Shown one piece after another: positions 8,333 to 18,637 of a DNA stretch of 20,000 nt. The notes under the pieces were generated by a model. That model was not told the DNA's origin. It made no database searches and was given only the letters and a program-made list of their open reading frames with translations. Both the position numbers and the translations under genes were made by a program. The DNA is from Chrysomallon squamiferum. Lineage: Eukaryota; Mollusca; Gastropoda; Neomphalida; Peltospiridae. The first letter of the stretch is position 1; each line of letters begins with the position of its first letter. The stretch lies in the NCBI GenBank assembly GCA_012295275.1, contig CM022679.1:3160912-3180911 (forward strand), in the 5' to 3' direction.

Positions 8333-9548
8333 TCAAGAATTATTTATTTACCTCTTCGTTTTATGTGTTGCTTTCTTAGTTTATTAGATTTAATATTATT
8401 ACTTAAATAATAAGGAAATGATGCAGACATCGATTTTTAATGAAAGCTGACATGAATGTAATTTTGCATATTAGTTTTTTGATAATGAAGTCTGAGGACA
8501 CGGTAACTTAGGAAAATGCACGCAGACGACATTTTTTATTTTTATTTAATTGTTACATCATTTTGTAAATAGAATTTAAACAATAACAGTCAATCAAAAC
8601 CTAACATTGATGATTATGATGATGATGTTGATATTAATAAAAAAATAAAATAAAATAAAATAAAATAATGCAAACAGAATTTTAATCGCCAAGTTGTTAT
8701 ACATTCAGTCTATGAGATGAACAATAAACTAAACAGATTTATTTATATTATTTCATTTCACTTCATTTATTAATTTATTTTAATTTAATTTAATTTTATA
8801 TATCTATAAAGTAATACACGTATTTCATTGGTTAAAGGCGATCAATATTTCCTAACAATGAAATAAAACAATAAAACACACCCGTGAAATAGCACGGAGG
8901 CTGCCATTTTTCTTCCTTTTTTTTTTCTGACGTCACATCGTACACAGAAACACATCATGTAAAAACTGTGATTAATTAATTATTTACAACTGATGATGAA
9001 AAACTTAACTGGCGTGAATCTCTCTCTATTTTCTATTTTTTATACGTTTCTACTTTCAGCACAGAAAGATGAGATTTCCTGATTCTAAGCGAACTTGTAA
9101 TTTTACTGCCATACTGTTTTATTGGCACACCTCTGTTTTAATGCAAATAAAACATCCACTGAAAGTACACAACAATGCATTTATTTGTTCAGACCATTTG
9201 TTGGTAGATATAAATATAACAATCATTTGAAAATATAAAAAATGTCGTGATAACGCAGCATGTTACATTTCAACAAGAAATATATAAATATATATACACA
9301 CTGTGACCATAAAGATACTATACAGTTATTTGTAATAAAGAAATGTCATGGTTAGATTAAAAACAAATGTCAAAAAATAAATATATTACATCAGAAAATA
9401 AATGTATTACATCAGAAAATGTTGTAACAAATATAAGCAATCAATTTTTTTTTTTTTTGCAGTCAAATATTTTATAGAGTTGTTTTTAGTTCGCCTCTTT
9501 AATAGCGTTGTTTTCAGCTTATCTGTATCGTAACTTCACGTTCACCCT
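8326..9548. other. AT-rich stretch without a gene
   Basis: Contains an (AAAAT)n array near 8640-8667, a TTTAA-type tract near 8770-8795 and a CRE-like TGACGTCA at 8928-8935. No coding signal seen. Confidence 0.6.
8928..8935. promoter_or_regulatory. Perfect CRE palindrome TGACGTCA
   Basis: Full CREB/ATF consensus, preceded by a pyrimidine-rich tract. Isolated from any recognised gene, so function is uncertain. Confidence 0.3.
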
Positions 9549-9576
9549 GTGTATGTATGTATGTATGTATGTATAT
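9549..9576. repeat. (TATG)n array
   Basis: Short tetranucleotide array with TATA-type flanks. Confidence 0.9.
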
Positions 9577-10074
9577 AGGTATACATGTACATGCACCTAT
9601 ACAGTTTGTATGTACATATTTCTATGTTTGTACATATCCGTGAATGTATCTCAGAACTCGACAGAAAACTGGTTGTAAACAGCACTACTTTAACAATTCT
9701 CTGCATTTCGTCGTTTTTTACGTCTGCTGATTCTAATAATAGACGACGTTGCAGGAATTTGAGACGCTGCTAATAAATCAAATGACTGGACCGTCGTAGC
9801 CGCTGTGTACTTGTTCACTGTACTATTATGACATGCAGTCGCCTTACATAAGTTAATACTCACTTGATAATACTGTTACCAAATATAGCATGTTGTTCGA
9901 GGAACGAAAGGGAAAAAAAGGTTATTGTGTTGGAATTCACTGTAATTCAGACTGTTCACTAACAGGACAGACCCTGGCACAGATCCGGGAGGTTTATTGC
10001 ATAGGGGGTGGGGGAAATAATTTCTGTTACCAGAGATTTAAAATAAGTTTTGAGAAAGCTGCCGTTGGTGGATA

Positions 10075-10098
10075 CAGACAGACAGACAGACAGACAGA
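10075..10098. repeat. (CAGA)6 array
   Basis: Perfect CAGA repeat. The ORFs at 9890-10253 that run through it are repeat-driven. Confidence 0.95.
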
Positions 10099-10184
10099 TC
10101 TATCCATGCATCCAAACATACATGTCTGCACTCAACCCATCCTCTTACAAAAAGTTTTACCCATTTATTTCAGTAATTAATTTC

Positions 10185-11560
10185 TTTTTTTTTTTTTTTT
10201 TAAAATCTTTTTTTATTGTTTTTTTCCACCTTAAAATCATCAGTCTTTATTAAACAAAATTAGTTTTTGTCAGTAGACAAATTCAGACATCCTAGAGTCA
10301 AGACTAAGTGGCCATTTTTTTCAGCGTCTGTTTAAACTAACGTGTATCTTATTAACTGATAACGTGTTAAAATCATTTGTTACAAAAACTAACTAAATCA
10401 ACCATGACAAATAAGCATGTGTAGATAATAAGCATAAATAACGAAACTTTAATGCATAAATAAATTTATGAACGAACGTGTAAGACTCCAATAACATTTC
10501 AAGATTAACGGTCACTATACGACAGTTATAAGCTTTTTTTTTAGCGCTGAGGCAACACTATAGCAAAGTTTCACTGTAGCTTATTCCCGTAGACACGCAA
10601 GCACATGTCACGATACTTGATAAACGTTTGTGGAACACAAGTAGGAGAAAAAACAGCGAGCGAGTTTGATTCTTCGTTTCAGCGATCTCGATTCGGAAAC
10701 TTGGATGTTTAATAAATATTACAAGAAATCTCTAAGATTTACATATTTACGACTCAGAAAAATAAACACTAGATTAAAACAAAAACAGAATTTATACAAT
10801 GGCGTCACGCGCGGTTCGTGACCAAGGGGAATAACTCTAGACGCATTCTGATACCGAATAAAGGACAGTTGTGTCCCAAAGTAAACGAATTTTGTTTTAC
10901 GTTTTGTCTTACAATAAAATAATTAATAAAATACACTGTAAATTGTAAAATGGACACATTATTGTTAACGACTGTTAGTCATATATTTAAATATGAGCTG
11001 CTAATGATTGTAAGATAGGTTTAATAGAAACTTGTCTTTTATGTACACCGTCCAGTAGATAGGTGATATATACAACTTTTATTGGTAAATCGGTCATTGT
11101 CTCTTGGCTGGAACGGGATATAAATCCAATAGGAACAGGCTGGACCATCGTCATCATGATTGCTTAATACTTTATTTTTTTCCCAGAGGTTAATAAAATG
11201 GAGACAATAACGTAAAACCAGTTTCTATCTCGCTTTATTCACATGAAAATATCTCTCTTACTCTTGTTGTTTCTCTGTCTCTGCACCAGTTTTCTTTAAT
11301 GAGCTGTCTACGAGTGCTTTAACATTAATTTTATCACAAGCAAACAGAAACATTTAATTTTCTCATATTAAGCCAACCCACTGGACCATCAAATAAAACC
11401 ATCAGAAATTAAGAACAATGAAAACTTCTTGAGGAATAAATTTTATTGGAACAAATCGACATTAAAAACGGGAAATTTCTCACGATTTCGGAGAAACGGG
11501 TCGTGGAGATATTGACCCCAGGATCATCACGGAATTAAAATAAAAACAACGTCTGAAACA
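10185..11560. other. AT-rich stretch without a gene
   Basis: Starts with a poly-T run (about 10185-10201). Around 10800-10860 a slightly GC-richer patch contains the word CAAGGGGAATAACTC, which resembles a short sequence I associate with dispersed mollusc repeats (from memory). No exon or RNA gene could be supported. Confidence 0.55.
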
Positions 11561-12110
11561 GTCGCAGCTGCCTGCACGCAGTCGAGTGACGTCGTTACCG
11601 ACGGTTGGTGACTCCACATACACGTGGCACACTTTTACCATTTCGGCTTTCACGTCATCGTCTGGCAGACTTTCACTTTATCGTCGCTCCATCTAATTCG
11701 CTCTAATGGCCACGAATGCTAGAAATCCGGTTCGGGTACACGGTTTATGTTCTATCGATAATGCTGACAAAACCAGACCTTTAAAACGTATGCTGTTGGA
11801 ATGTTATTGCTTGGGAATGTACCCCGCGCATGTCCCGCGAACAAAACCTCCAGTCTCCCGAGTCCTGCATGCATTGATCATCAAACGAAGACGATCTTAA
11901 ATTTCGGTGAACGTTCGGCAGGTTTCGTACATTATCGTGCACCTACCGACGATAATTTGTCCTTTGATTAAAAGCCCCGTGGCCCTTCACCAGTCTTCCA
12001 CACGAACGGACCCGGTAGGGATCGCTTTAAAGGAGAATGTAGCGCGCGACGGGTGTGGCTGTTTGTGTGTGTTTTGCGAAAGCCGTAGTTGCAGACGACA
12101 TACTGTGACG
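11560..12110. other. CpG-richer island with E-boxes, function unknown
   Basis: A marked GC/CpG rise with CAGCTG (11565-11570), CACGTG (11621-11626) and a TCF/LEF-like CTTTGAT (11962-11968). Two small frames, 11706-11900 and 11907-12239 on the plus strand, have no family features; the second runs into poly-A. The region could be a promoter/enhancer or an unrecognised UTR. Confidence 0.35.
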
Positions 12111-12152
12111 GTGGCATTGAAAGAAAGGATAAATCAAAATTATTGCAGAAGG

Positions 12153-12308
12153 AAAAAAAAAAAAAAAAAAAAGCTACACAAGAAGAAGAAACAAGAAAAC
12201 TCGGCAAACAGCTTGGGGGAAAGATTTTATTTCAAATGAAAGTGTACCGAAAATTTGATGTCAGCTTTTCATCGCATGCCATTCATTTTTTTTTTTTTTT
12301 TTTTTTTT
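12153..12308. repeat. Poly-A (about 20) and poly-T (about 23) pair
   Basis: An A run at 12153-12172 and a T run at about 12286-12308 face each other as an inverted pair about 113 bases apart. Confidence 0.85.
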
Positions 12309-13618
12309 ATTTTTTGCTTTCTTTTTTATTCTCGGTCTTATTTTTGTATTTAATATCAAATGCCAATACAGACTGAAATGATAATACAAAAGTGATATAA
12401 ACTATATTGTAATCCAGCGTAGAAAGCTTTAATAGCACTGTAACACATTCAAGATCCTAATCAGCGTAACCTTTCAAGCATAATTTAACATTGGAATATA
12501 AAACATTCACTTTGAAATATCTAAAATATATTTAACCCATTTGTTTTCTCCACGACTTTTTATTTTATCACACACACATCGTTTTTTCTTCTTTACACAC
12601 ATATTTTCGTTATATCTTTTTTTAAATTATAACGTCAATTTTGTAATCGCTTTTAAACATCGTACGATACACGTTTATCATTTAATTTGTTTTATCTCAG
12701 TAACATAAATTAATCGGAACTTTTCTGTGTTTATGCAGAATATTTTTAACTTTAAAATAATTATGACAATTATTCTAACAGGTTGGCCAGGGTGATGCGA
12801 TCCTGTGACCTTTGACACCCATTCAGGCACTTCATATTAATACAAGTTACATTGGGTGTCTTTAAAACAAACAGTTACGCAAAATGGTTTGGAGAAACAT
12901 GCGATTTAAAGTATCGTAACAATTCATGTCTTTATTATAAAATCACTTTATTGTACTTCCAGCTGATTTAGAAATGGAAGTTACAGAGTTTTATGTTCAA
13001 ATACTTCAATTTCATAACTATATATATATTTATTTCTTTATAATTATTATTATTATTGTAATAAATTTTATTTAATACACTTCAGAAATAATCAGTGGTA
13101 TTTGTTTTCAGAACATTATCGCCTCGGTTCAGTTCTTTAAAGTGATTCACGGGTTGTTTTAAGACCAACATGCTGAGAATTACAAGTTTTCTGAACTGCG
13201 ACGTTTTAAAACGTTTTGTTCTGAGAATGTATGAGCTGTTACTTTGTTTGCTAGTGACATGTAAATTTGTTTTACTTGTTTGTTTATTTTACACTTATTA
13301 TACTAGTGTATTTTGTTTTGTGTCTTGTTTTAATGCTTTATTACAATGGTTACATACGGAGATTGTATATCAAATTGTTATCTTTGTTTCGTTTTTATGC
13401 ATTGCTTTAAAATATTTAATATTATCATTACCTTTTACTATAGAGAGAGAGAAACAGAGAAAGAGAGAGAGAAAACAGTTACTTATAAATTTAATTACGA
13501 ATGTTTGACATCCAGAAGATGATAAAAAAAAAAAGATAAAAAAAGATAAAAAAAGTTCCACTTTCATTACCCGATATATTTACAGAAATCAGGTCCCTGA
13601 GCCTCGACTCCCCCCATC
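12309..13618. other. AT-rich stretch without a gene
   Basis: Mostly plain AT-rich DNA. A patch at 12780-12860 is less biased and holds a DR1-like site (TGACCT-T-TGACAC, 12806-12818) and an 8-bp inverted pair. The 112-codon frame at 13170-13508 is extremely Phe/Leu/Cys-rich, as expected for T-rich sequence, and is not called a gene. Confidence 0.55.
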
Positions 13619-13642
13619 AAAAAAAAAAAAAAAAAAAAAAAA
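13619..13642. repeat. Poly-A run (24)
   Basis: Uninterrupted A run followed by more A-rich sequence to about 13680. Confidence 0.9.
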
Positions 13643-13754
13643 TAATAAAATAAAAAAAAAAAAAATATTTATTATTATTATTGTTGTTAATACAAGATAT
13701 CAGTTAAGGGTTTTGCAAACACCAGACACAAAACTTTAAAGGGAAAAAAACGTC

Positions 13755-14530
13755 TGAAAAGCCCCGAGTTCTGCCTCGGGCTGTGGTTTTGCGCCCTGGT
13801 TTTGTACACGACTCACTTAGTGTACATCTTTTTTATGTGTCGTTTATTATCCTTAAAACCTTTCCCCACACGACGACAAATTCCAACAAGAGACGTTGCC
13901 ATAAAAAAACATCAAACTGACAGTGTCCTTTTATCACCCCGTGTTAACCCAAAAAAAAAAAAAAAAAAAACCCAGCTCGCCCTTCCTCAATCCACTCGCC
14001 CAATTCAGACACGAACGACCCGCTGTAACAAGTCAAACTCGATCTCAATCGTCTTATCGCTTCGTGCCATCTAAATTGTACGCCGTCGTTTTGTGGACCA
14101 CTTCAGACGAAGAAAAGTGAAGTCTTTAAGCGAAGAGACATAACTAAAACATCCCATGTGTTTTCACTTCAGCAATGTCAGTGGTTTTGACGTTCGCTTG
14201 TGCTGTTATTTCCGCGGGGACGGTCCGCTGCACATACGCGTGTTTCGCCCGCATTGACACCGAGCGGATTGTCTCTGTCGAGAAAAGACGCGTTTCGAAG
14301 GTCTTTACGCAAGGACAAATCTCGTGTGAATGTGCGTGGATCTCGAGGTACTTTCTCGAGCGCAGCCGAATGGGTCACAATGACGAGGCCGTGACAGCTT
14401 TGTTGTCGTCGTATCATCTCATGTCAAAACTAATCGAAGACGACGTGCCTGGTGTGTACACCGTGGCAGGGTGCATCCCAATTGATGCGGCTGTCGTCTT
14501 TGTTAGCAGGCTTGTTTAGAGACCGCTTCA
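13755..14530. other. CpG-richer island with two hairpins and an unassigned frame
   Basis: GC/CpG-rich block interrupted by a poly-A run (13951-13970). It begins with two adjacent inverted repeats (13760-13782 and 13803-13826). A 114-codon plus-strand frame (14175-14519, ATG start just after TTCACTTCAGCA) covers the CpG-richest part. Other frames on both strands are also open there, so the frame alone is weak evidence. No protein family recognised. Confidence 0.35.
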
Positions 14531-14548
14531 AGGGGCGTAATTTTGACG

Positions 14549-14571
14549 TTTTTTTTTTTTTTTTTTTTTTT
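14549..14571. repeat. Poly-T run (23)
   Basis: Uninterrupted T run directly after the CpG-richer island. Confidence 0.9.
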
Positions 14572-14745
14572 CAAAAATGGCCCTCACAGGAGAAATGGAA
14601 GCAGAACTCAAAAGTGAAGCTGTTTGCTGCTTAAATGCTGATGAATAAAATGCTGAGTATGTTTTTATTTGAGTGTAAGTGTTTTTATAACAATTACTGC
14701 CATGCACATTTTCTTCTCCTGAGTGCAGAGACCAAAATATAAATA

Positions 14746-15225
14746 AATACATACGTGTGTAAGTACGTACATACATACATACATACATACGTACGTACAT
14801 ACATACATACATACATACATACATACATACATACGTACATACATACGTACAGTACTTAATACATACATACATACGTACTTACATACATACATACATACGT
14901 ACATTACATACATACATACGTACTTACATACATACATAGTACGTACATACATACATACATACATAAATACATACATACATACATACATACATACATACAT
15001 AAATACATAAATACATACATACATACATACATACGTACGTACGTACATACGTACTTACATACATACATAAATAAATACATACATACAAACATACATAAAT
15101 AAATACATACATACATAAATAAATAAATACATACATACATACATACATACATACTTACATACATACATAAATAAATAAATAAATAAATACATACATACAT
15201 ACATACATATATAAATAAATAAATA
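14746..15225. repeat. Long CATA tetranucleotide array
   Basis: About 480 bases of ACAT/TACA with CGTA, CTTA and AAAT variants. The 3' part (about 15065-15225) alternates CATA blocks with AAAT blocks. Several minus-strand ORFs of tyrosine/methionine/valine/cysteine repeats are artefacts of it. Confidence 0.97.
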
Positions 15226-16130
15226 AGTGAATGACATTATAACTATTATTTTAATAACAGAAAAAAGATATGTAGTCAATTAAATGGTTGAAACATGTTT
15301 TCTCTGACCTGTCTTTTATACTTTGATAAATCTGAGTCAAACCTATTTGTCTTAAATCCAATAGTCTTTTATTAAATATATTATTTTAGTACACTGTAGA
15401 TAGGACGTTTAAAATTAGGTAATGCAAAAATCAAATTTCTATTTGTTACATTTAAATTAGGTGTAACAAACACGAGACACAAAGAACTATGCCAATAATA
15501 ATAATAATAATGGTAATTATAATAACAATAATAATAATAGTAATTGTAATAACAATAATAACAATAATCTATTAATCTAACTAATTAATTAAATAAATAA
15601 ATATAATAAATAAAATATTTTAGCATTGTTAGGCATATCAACAGTAATATAATACTTTTAGTTCATTCCACAAAGTTCAGCAGTAAACTAACCACTTGTA
15701 TTATGGTCCAGTGAATAATTAATTATATATTTAACATTATATATATCCAAACTATTTTGTTCGCCCTTTTTCAGTTCGTACACATTTGCAACTCAATGCA
15801 TGTTTTAAAAATTTTAATCATTAAAATAAAAATTTAAAAAATATTTCTATGTAAAGTTTGACATGAAACGTGTTTTTGTTTTGTTTGTTTTTTGTTGTTC
15901 TCTCTTTTTTATTTTTTATTTTTTTTAATTCAAAAAGAAGGAAAACAATTATGAAATATAATTGTGGCCTTTCTTTAATCCTGACGTGACAAAAGCACGA
16001 GAATAAAAACCCACGTATAGGCTATATATCTCCAGTGCTCAATAATATATATTAATGTCTCTATACTTTTAAATGAAAACAAGAAGAAAATTGGTTAAAA
16101 CTGTTTTTTATAATCGTGAACAAGGGGAGA
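15226..16130. other. AT-rich stretch without a gene
   Basis: Contains a degenerate AAT array (15496-15570) and T-rich low complexity near 15870-15930. No coding or RNA signal. Confidence 0.6.
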
Positions 16131-16480
16131 ATTCCGACCCCCTCGTTTCAGCCTCTCCCCCTTGATCCTCGCCCAGAACGTCGTAGTTTCAAGTGTTAAA
16201 TAATTGTCCACTCTTCTGTTTAATTAAATCATTCCATATATACACCTTGATGAAAGCAGCACGTGCAACATGCGGCTCGCGCTGGCTCGAGCTGCTACCA
16301 GCCAATCACCAGCAGCTGATCTTTGTTTCCTGCACGGGTTTTTAAATCACTGAGAACGTAGAGAAATAAAAAATCATTAGAAGGTCAGCAATCAAACGTG
16401 ACTTTCGCGTGATCTCACTTTAACCTAATCGATAAAGTGGGATTCACGGACAACAGGTGCACAGCGAATGCATTTATGCT
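16130..16480. promoter_or_regulatory. Candidate regulatory block with E-boxes and CCAAT
   Basis: GC-richer segment with CACGTG (16260-16265), CCAAT (16302-16306), CAGCTG (16313-16318), an AGGTCA half-site (16382-16387), an inverted CACTTTA/TAAAGTG pair (16409-16447) and CAGGTG near 16455. The clustering in an AT-rich background suggests cis-regulation, but no transcript is evident nearby. Confidence 0.3.
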
Positions 16481-16492
16481 TTTGAACCTGGA

Positions 16493-16565
16493 TTTTTTTT
16501 TTTTTTTTTTTATTATAACACCATGGAAACGGGTCAGTTATTTCTGAGATCACCACGTAACTGAA

Positions 16566-16592
<27 letters not shown>
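16493..16592. repeat. Two poly-T runs
   Basis: T runs at about 16493-16511 and 16567-16592, separated by a 55-base unique segment. Confidence 0.85.
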
Positions 16593-16596
<4 letters not shown>

Positions 16597-16640
16597 GTGG
16601 GAAATATAACCTCATGCGCAACGGACCGTTACGGTAGAAT

Positions 16641-16682
16641 AAAAAAAAATAAAAAAATAAAATAAAATAAAATAAAATAAAA
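16641..16682. repeat. (AAAAT)n array
   Basis: Pentanucleotide array of A-runs separated by single T. Confidence 0.9.
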
Positions 16683-16939
16683 ATCCGAGACGGCAATTAT
16701 TTCGAAAGATTGTAACCTTCCTCCTAACCTTTTCATCAGATTGTATTATGTGTTTTTTTTTATTATTTAAATTTCTGAAACGCCCCCCTCCCTCTCCACT
16801 CATCACAGTGAGTACAGCGAAGAGATCCAATACAAACAATAAAAACTGTTTTGCGTTTTCATTAGAAACACAAAAAAATAGTTATCTTGATGTTGTTGAA
16901 GATTTCTTTTTAGTTCATGTAATTGCTTCCCAGAAAAGG

Positions 16940-16975
<36 letters not shown>
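16940..16975. repeat. Poly-A run (36)
   Basis: Longest homopolymer in the window, extended by AGAAAAAGAAAA. Confidence 0.95.
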
Positions 16976-16977
<2 letters not shown>

Positions 16978-17041
16978 AAAAGAAAACAAAAGCTCCTCCC
17001 CCAAAAGAAAGGTAGTAGTAGGAATTATAGTAGTAATAGTG

Positions 17042-17043
<2 letters not shown>

Positions 17044-17104
<61 letters not shown>
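17044..17104. repeat. (AAT)20 array
   Basis: Perfect AAT array, preceded by degenerate AGTAGTAAT. Confidence 0.95.
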
Positions 17105-17105
<1 letters not shown>

Positions 17106-17196
17106 TTACATCGGCGACAATGACAATTCACGTTCGGCTGTTTACTTTGTATTTTAATAAACAGTGGTAACACTGCGATGAACAGTGCAGAACAAA

Positions 17197-17198
<2 letters not shown>

Positions 17199-17230
<32 letters not shown>
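17199..17230. repeat. (CA)n dinucleotide tract
   Basis: About 16 CA copies followed by CATATACGCACG. Confidence 0.95.
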
Positions 17231-17235
<5 letters not shown>

Positions 17236-17439
17236 GCACGAATGCACGCACGCGCACACTCTCTAATTATCAGCTTGTTTTTTTTACCCATCCTGTCACG
17301 AATAGGCGTAAAATTTTTGTTTTATTTATTTACTTCAAAAGGTTAACTCAGTCACACACAATGAAGCTATGATATTAAGTGACACACCACTTGTAACATA
17401 AAACAGCTGTTATGAGTAGATAAAAACACAGTCGTGATT

Positions 17440-17700
17440 TATCGAGAGCGGTTATGAATGACGTCATCACCTCGCGCCATTTGTATCAAACGCGCGACCC
17501 GCCCGCTTCGGCCATCGCCGCTAATTCATCGCGTGCATGCCACGTGCATGTATTATTCAAAATCATTTGTCGACAGCGCGTGCACGTTCACAGATTTGCG
17601 GTATTATCACGTGCCATGCATCACCCGCGAAAGACTTCGAGTGAATATTAACAAGTTTAAATAAAAACCGTGAAAAGATGGAGGTCAAAGGTCAGCTAAT
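17440..17700. promoter_or_regulatory. Candidate promoter/enhancer island: CRE, E-boxes, GC-rich, DR1
   Basis: A CpG-rich block in AT-rich surroundings. It contains TGACGTCA (17459-17466), a GC-rich stretch CGCGCGACCCGCCCGC (about 17490-17505), CACGTG at 17541-17546 and 17608-17613, and AGGTCA-A-AGGTCA (17682-17694). CAGCTG lies just upstream (17404-17409). Such a mix fits a CpG-type promoter or enhancer. Two overlapping plus-strand frames (17454-17651 and 17458-17664) look like by-products of the GC rise. Which gene it would serve is not visible. Confidence 0.4.
17682..17694 (+). promoter_or_regulatory. Perfect DR1 nuclear-receptor element
   Basis: AGGTCA at 17682-17687, one A, then AGGTCA at 17689-17694. 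This is the DR1 consensus bound by RXR/HNF4/COUP-type receptors. Occupancy is inference. Confidence 0.45.
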
Positions 17701-17725
17701 TCTACCACCACCCACCAGTTACATA

Positions 17726-17743
17726 TTTTTTTTTTTTTTTTTT
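17726..17743. repeat. Poly-T run (18)
   Basis: Uninterrupted T run shortly after the DR1 element. Confidence 0.9.
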
Positions 17744-18459
17744 AACCTTCTCCCATTTCCTTATTTATTTAACTTTTTAAACTTCTTTTGATTTCTTCCC
17801 CCATCAGTCTTGTATACTAAACCCCTATAGTGAAAGCGTAACCAAGTGCTCTTCAAGTGGCAACTGCTGCTTCGAGAACTGACGTATTTTTATATGTTAA
17901 TCATTTTAAACAGATCTTTTATACTAATCCAGTGCCCTCACGTTTAGACGGACATTTAAAACACGACAGATAAGACTCTAAAAAAAAAAAAAAAAAAAAT
18001 AAATAAATAAAAAAAAAAGCAGATGGTAAAATTAATAAAGTTTATTTTGCGGTTTTCAACAAAGGATCTTTTACGTTGTACACATCCAGGTAGATACTAC
18101 CATGGTCTTTGGTGCAGTGATAAAGAAAAAAACAGATTAAAGCGGCAGTAAAGGTTGATGATGCTATTTAGTGATAGTAGGATAAGACATACCAAATTCT
18201 GATGCAGATATATATATATATATATAGTCACCACGCTTACAAATGCTCACAATTAATTTATGGTTATTTGGGAGATGGAAATAGCATTACAAAGTATTAG
18301 GAATATAAATGAAAATGGTCAGAATTTTAAATCATAAATAGTTAACCTGAAGTACCATATACAAAATTAAATACAGTCAAACAATTATTAATTCACAGCA
18401 ATCTCAATTTTTGCTACAGTTCTCAGCTGGTTGGTGGTAATACGAGCGTGCCACGCCAT
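17744..18459. other. AT-rich stretch, no firm gene
   Basis: Contains a poly-A run (17980-17999) and a (TA)n tract (18209-18226). A short minus-strand frame ending at 18042-18044 is noted in the findings as a weak terminal-exon candidate. Confidence 0.5.
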
Positions 18460-18637
18460 CTGACAGAATTTTCATTTTCACATTCAGCAGCCAATTGAGG
18501 TACAAAAACGACTTGGAATACTGTGTATGTATCGACGCTTTACAAAATCTAACAGTATTTTCATTTTCACAGTCAGCAGCCAAGTGATGTACAAAAACGA
18601 CTCGGAATACTGTGTATGTATCGACGCTTTACAAAGT
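18460..18637. repeat. 89-bp tandem duplication
   Basis: Two adjacent copies, 18460-18548 and 18549-18637, differ at about seven positions. Both contain ACAAAAACGACT and ATACTGTGTATGTATCGACG. The period is not a multiple of three and the plus-strand frame 18527-18730 crosses it, arguing against coding use. Confidence 0.93.

Noticed and set aside
9715-9895. 61-codon minus-strand open stretch without ATG, ending RRKKRRNAENC
   Set aside because: Protein-like look, but chance length, no convincing acceptor and no recognised family.
10001-10015. G-runs GGGGGTGGGGG as a possible G-quadruplex
   Set aside because: Only two long G runs are present; four are needed for an intramolecular quadruplex.
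13170-13508. 112-codon Phe/Leu/Cys-rich ORF resembling a membrane protein
   Set aside because: Composition is what T-rich DNA gives in that frame; no motif, and the end is a GA-rich simple repeat.
14528-15279. Multiple minus-strand ORFs of Met/Tyr/Val/Cys repeats
   Set aside because: Translations of the CATA tetranucleotide array.
16612-17257. ORFs rich in Leu, Phe or Lys around 16900-17250
   Set aside because: Produced by the poly-A, AAT and CA arrays.
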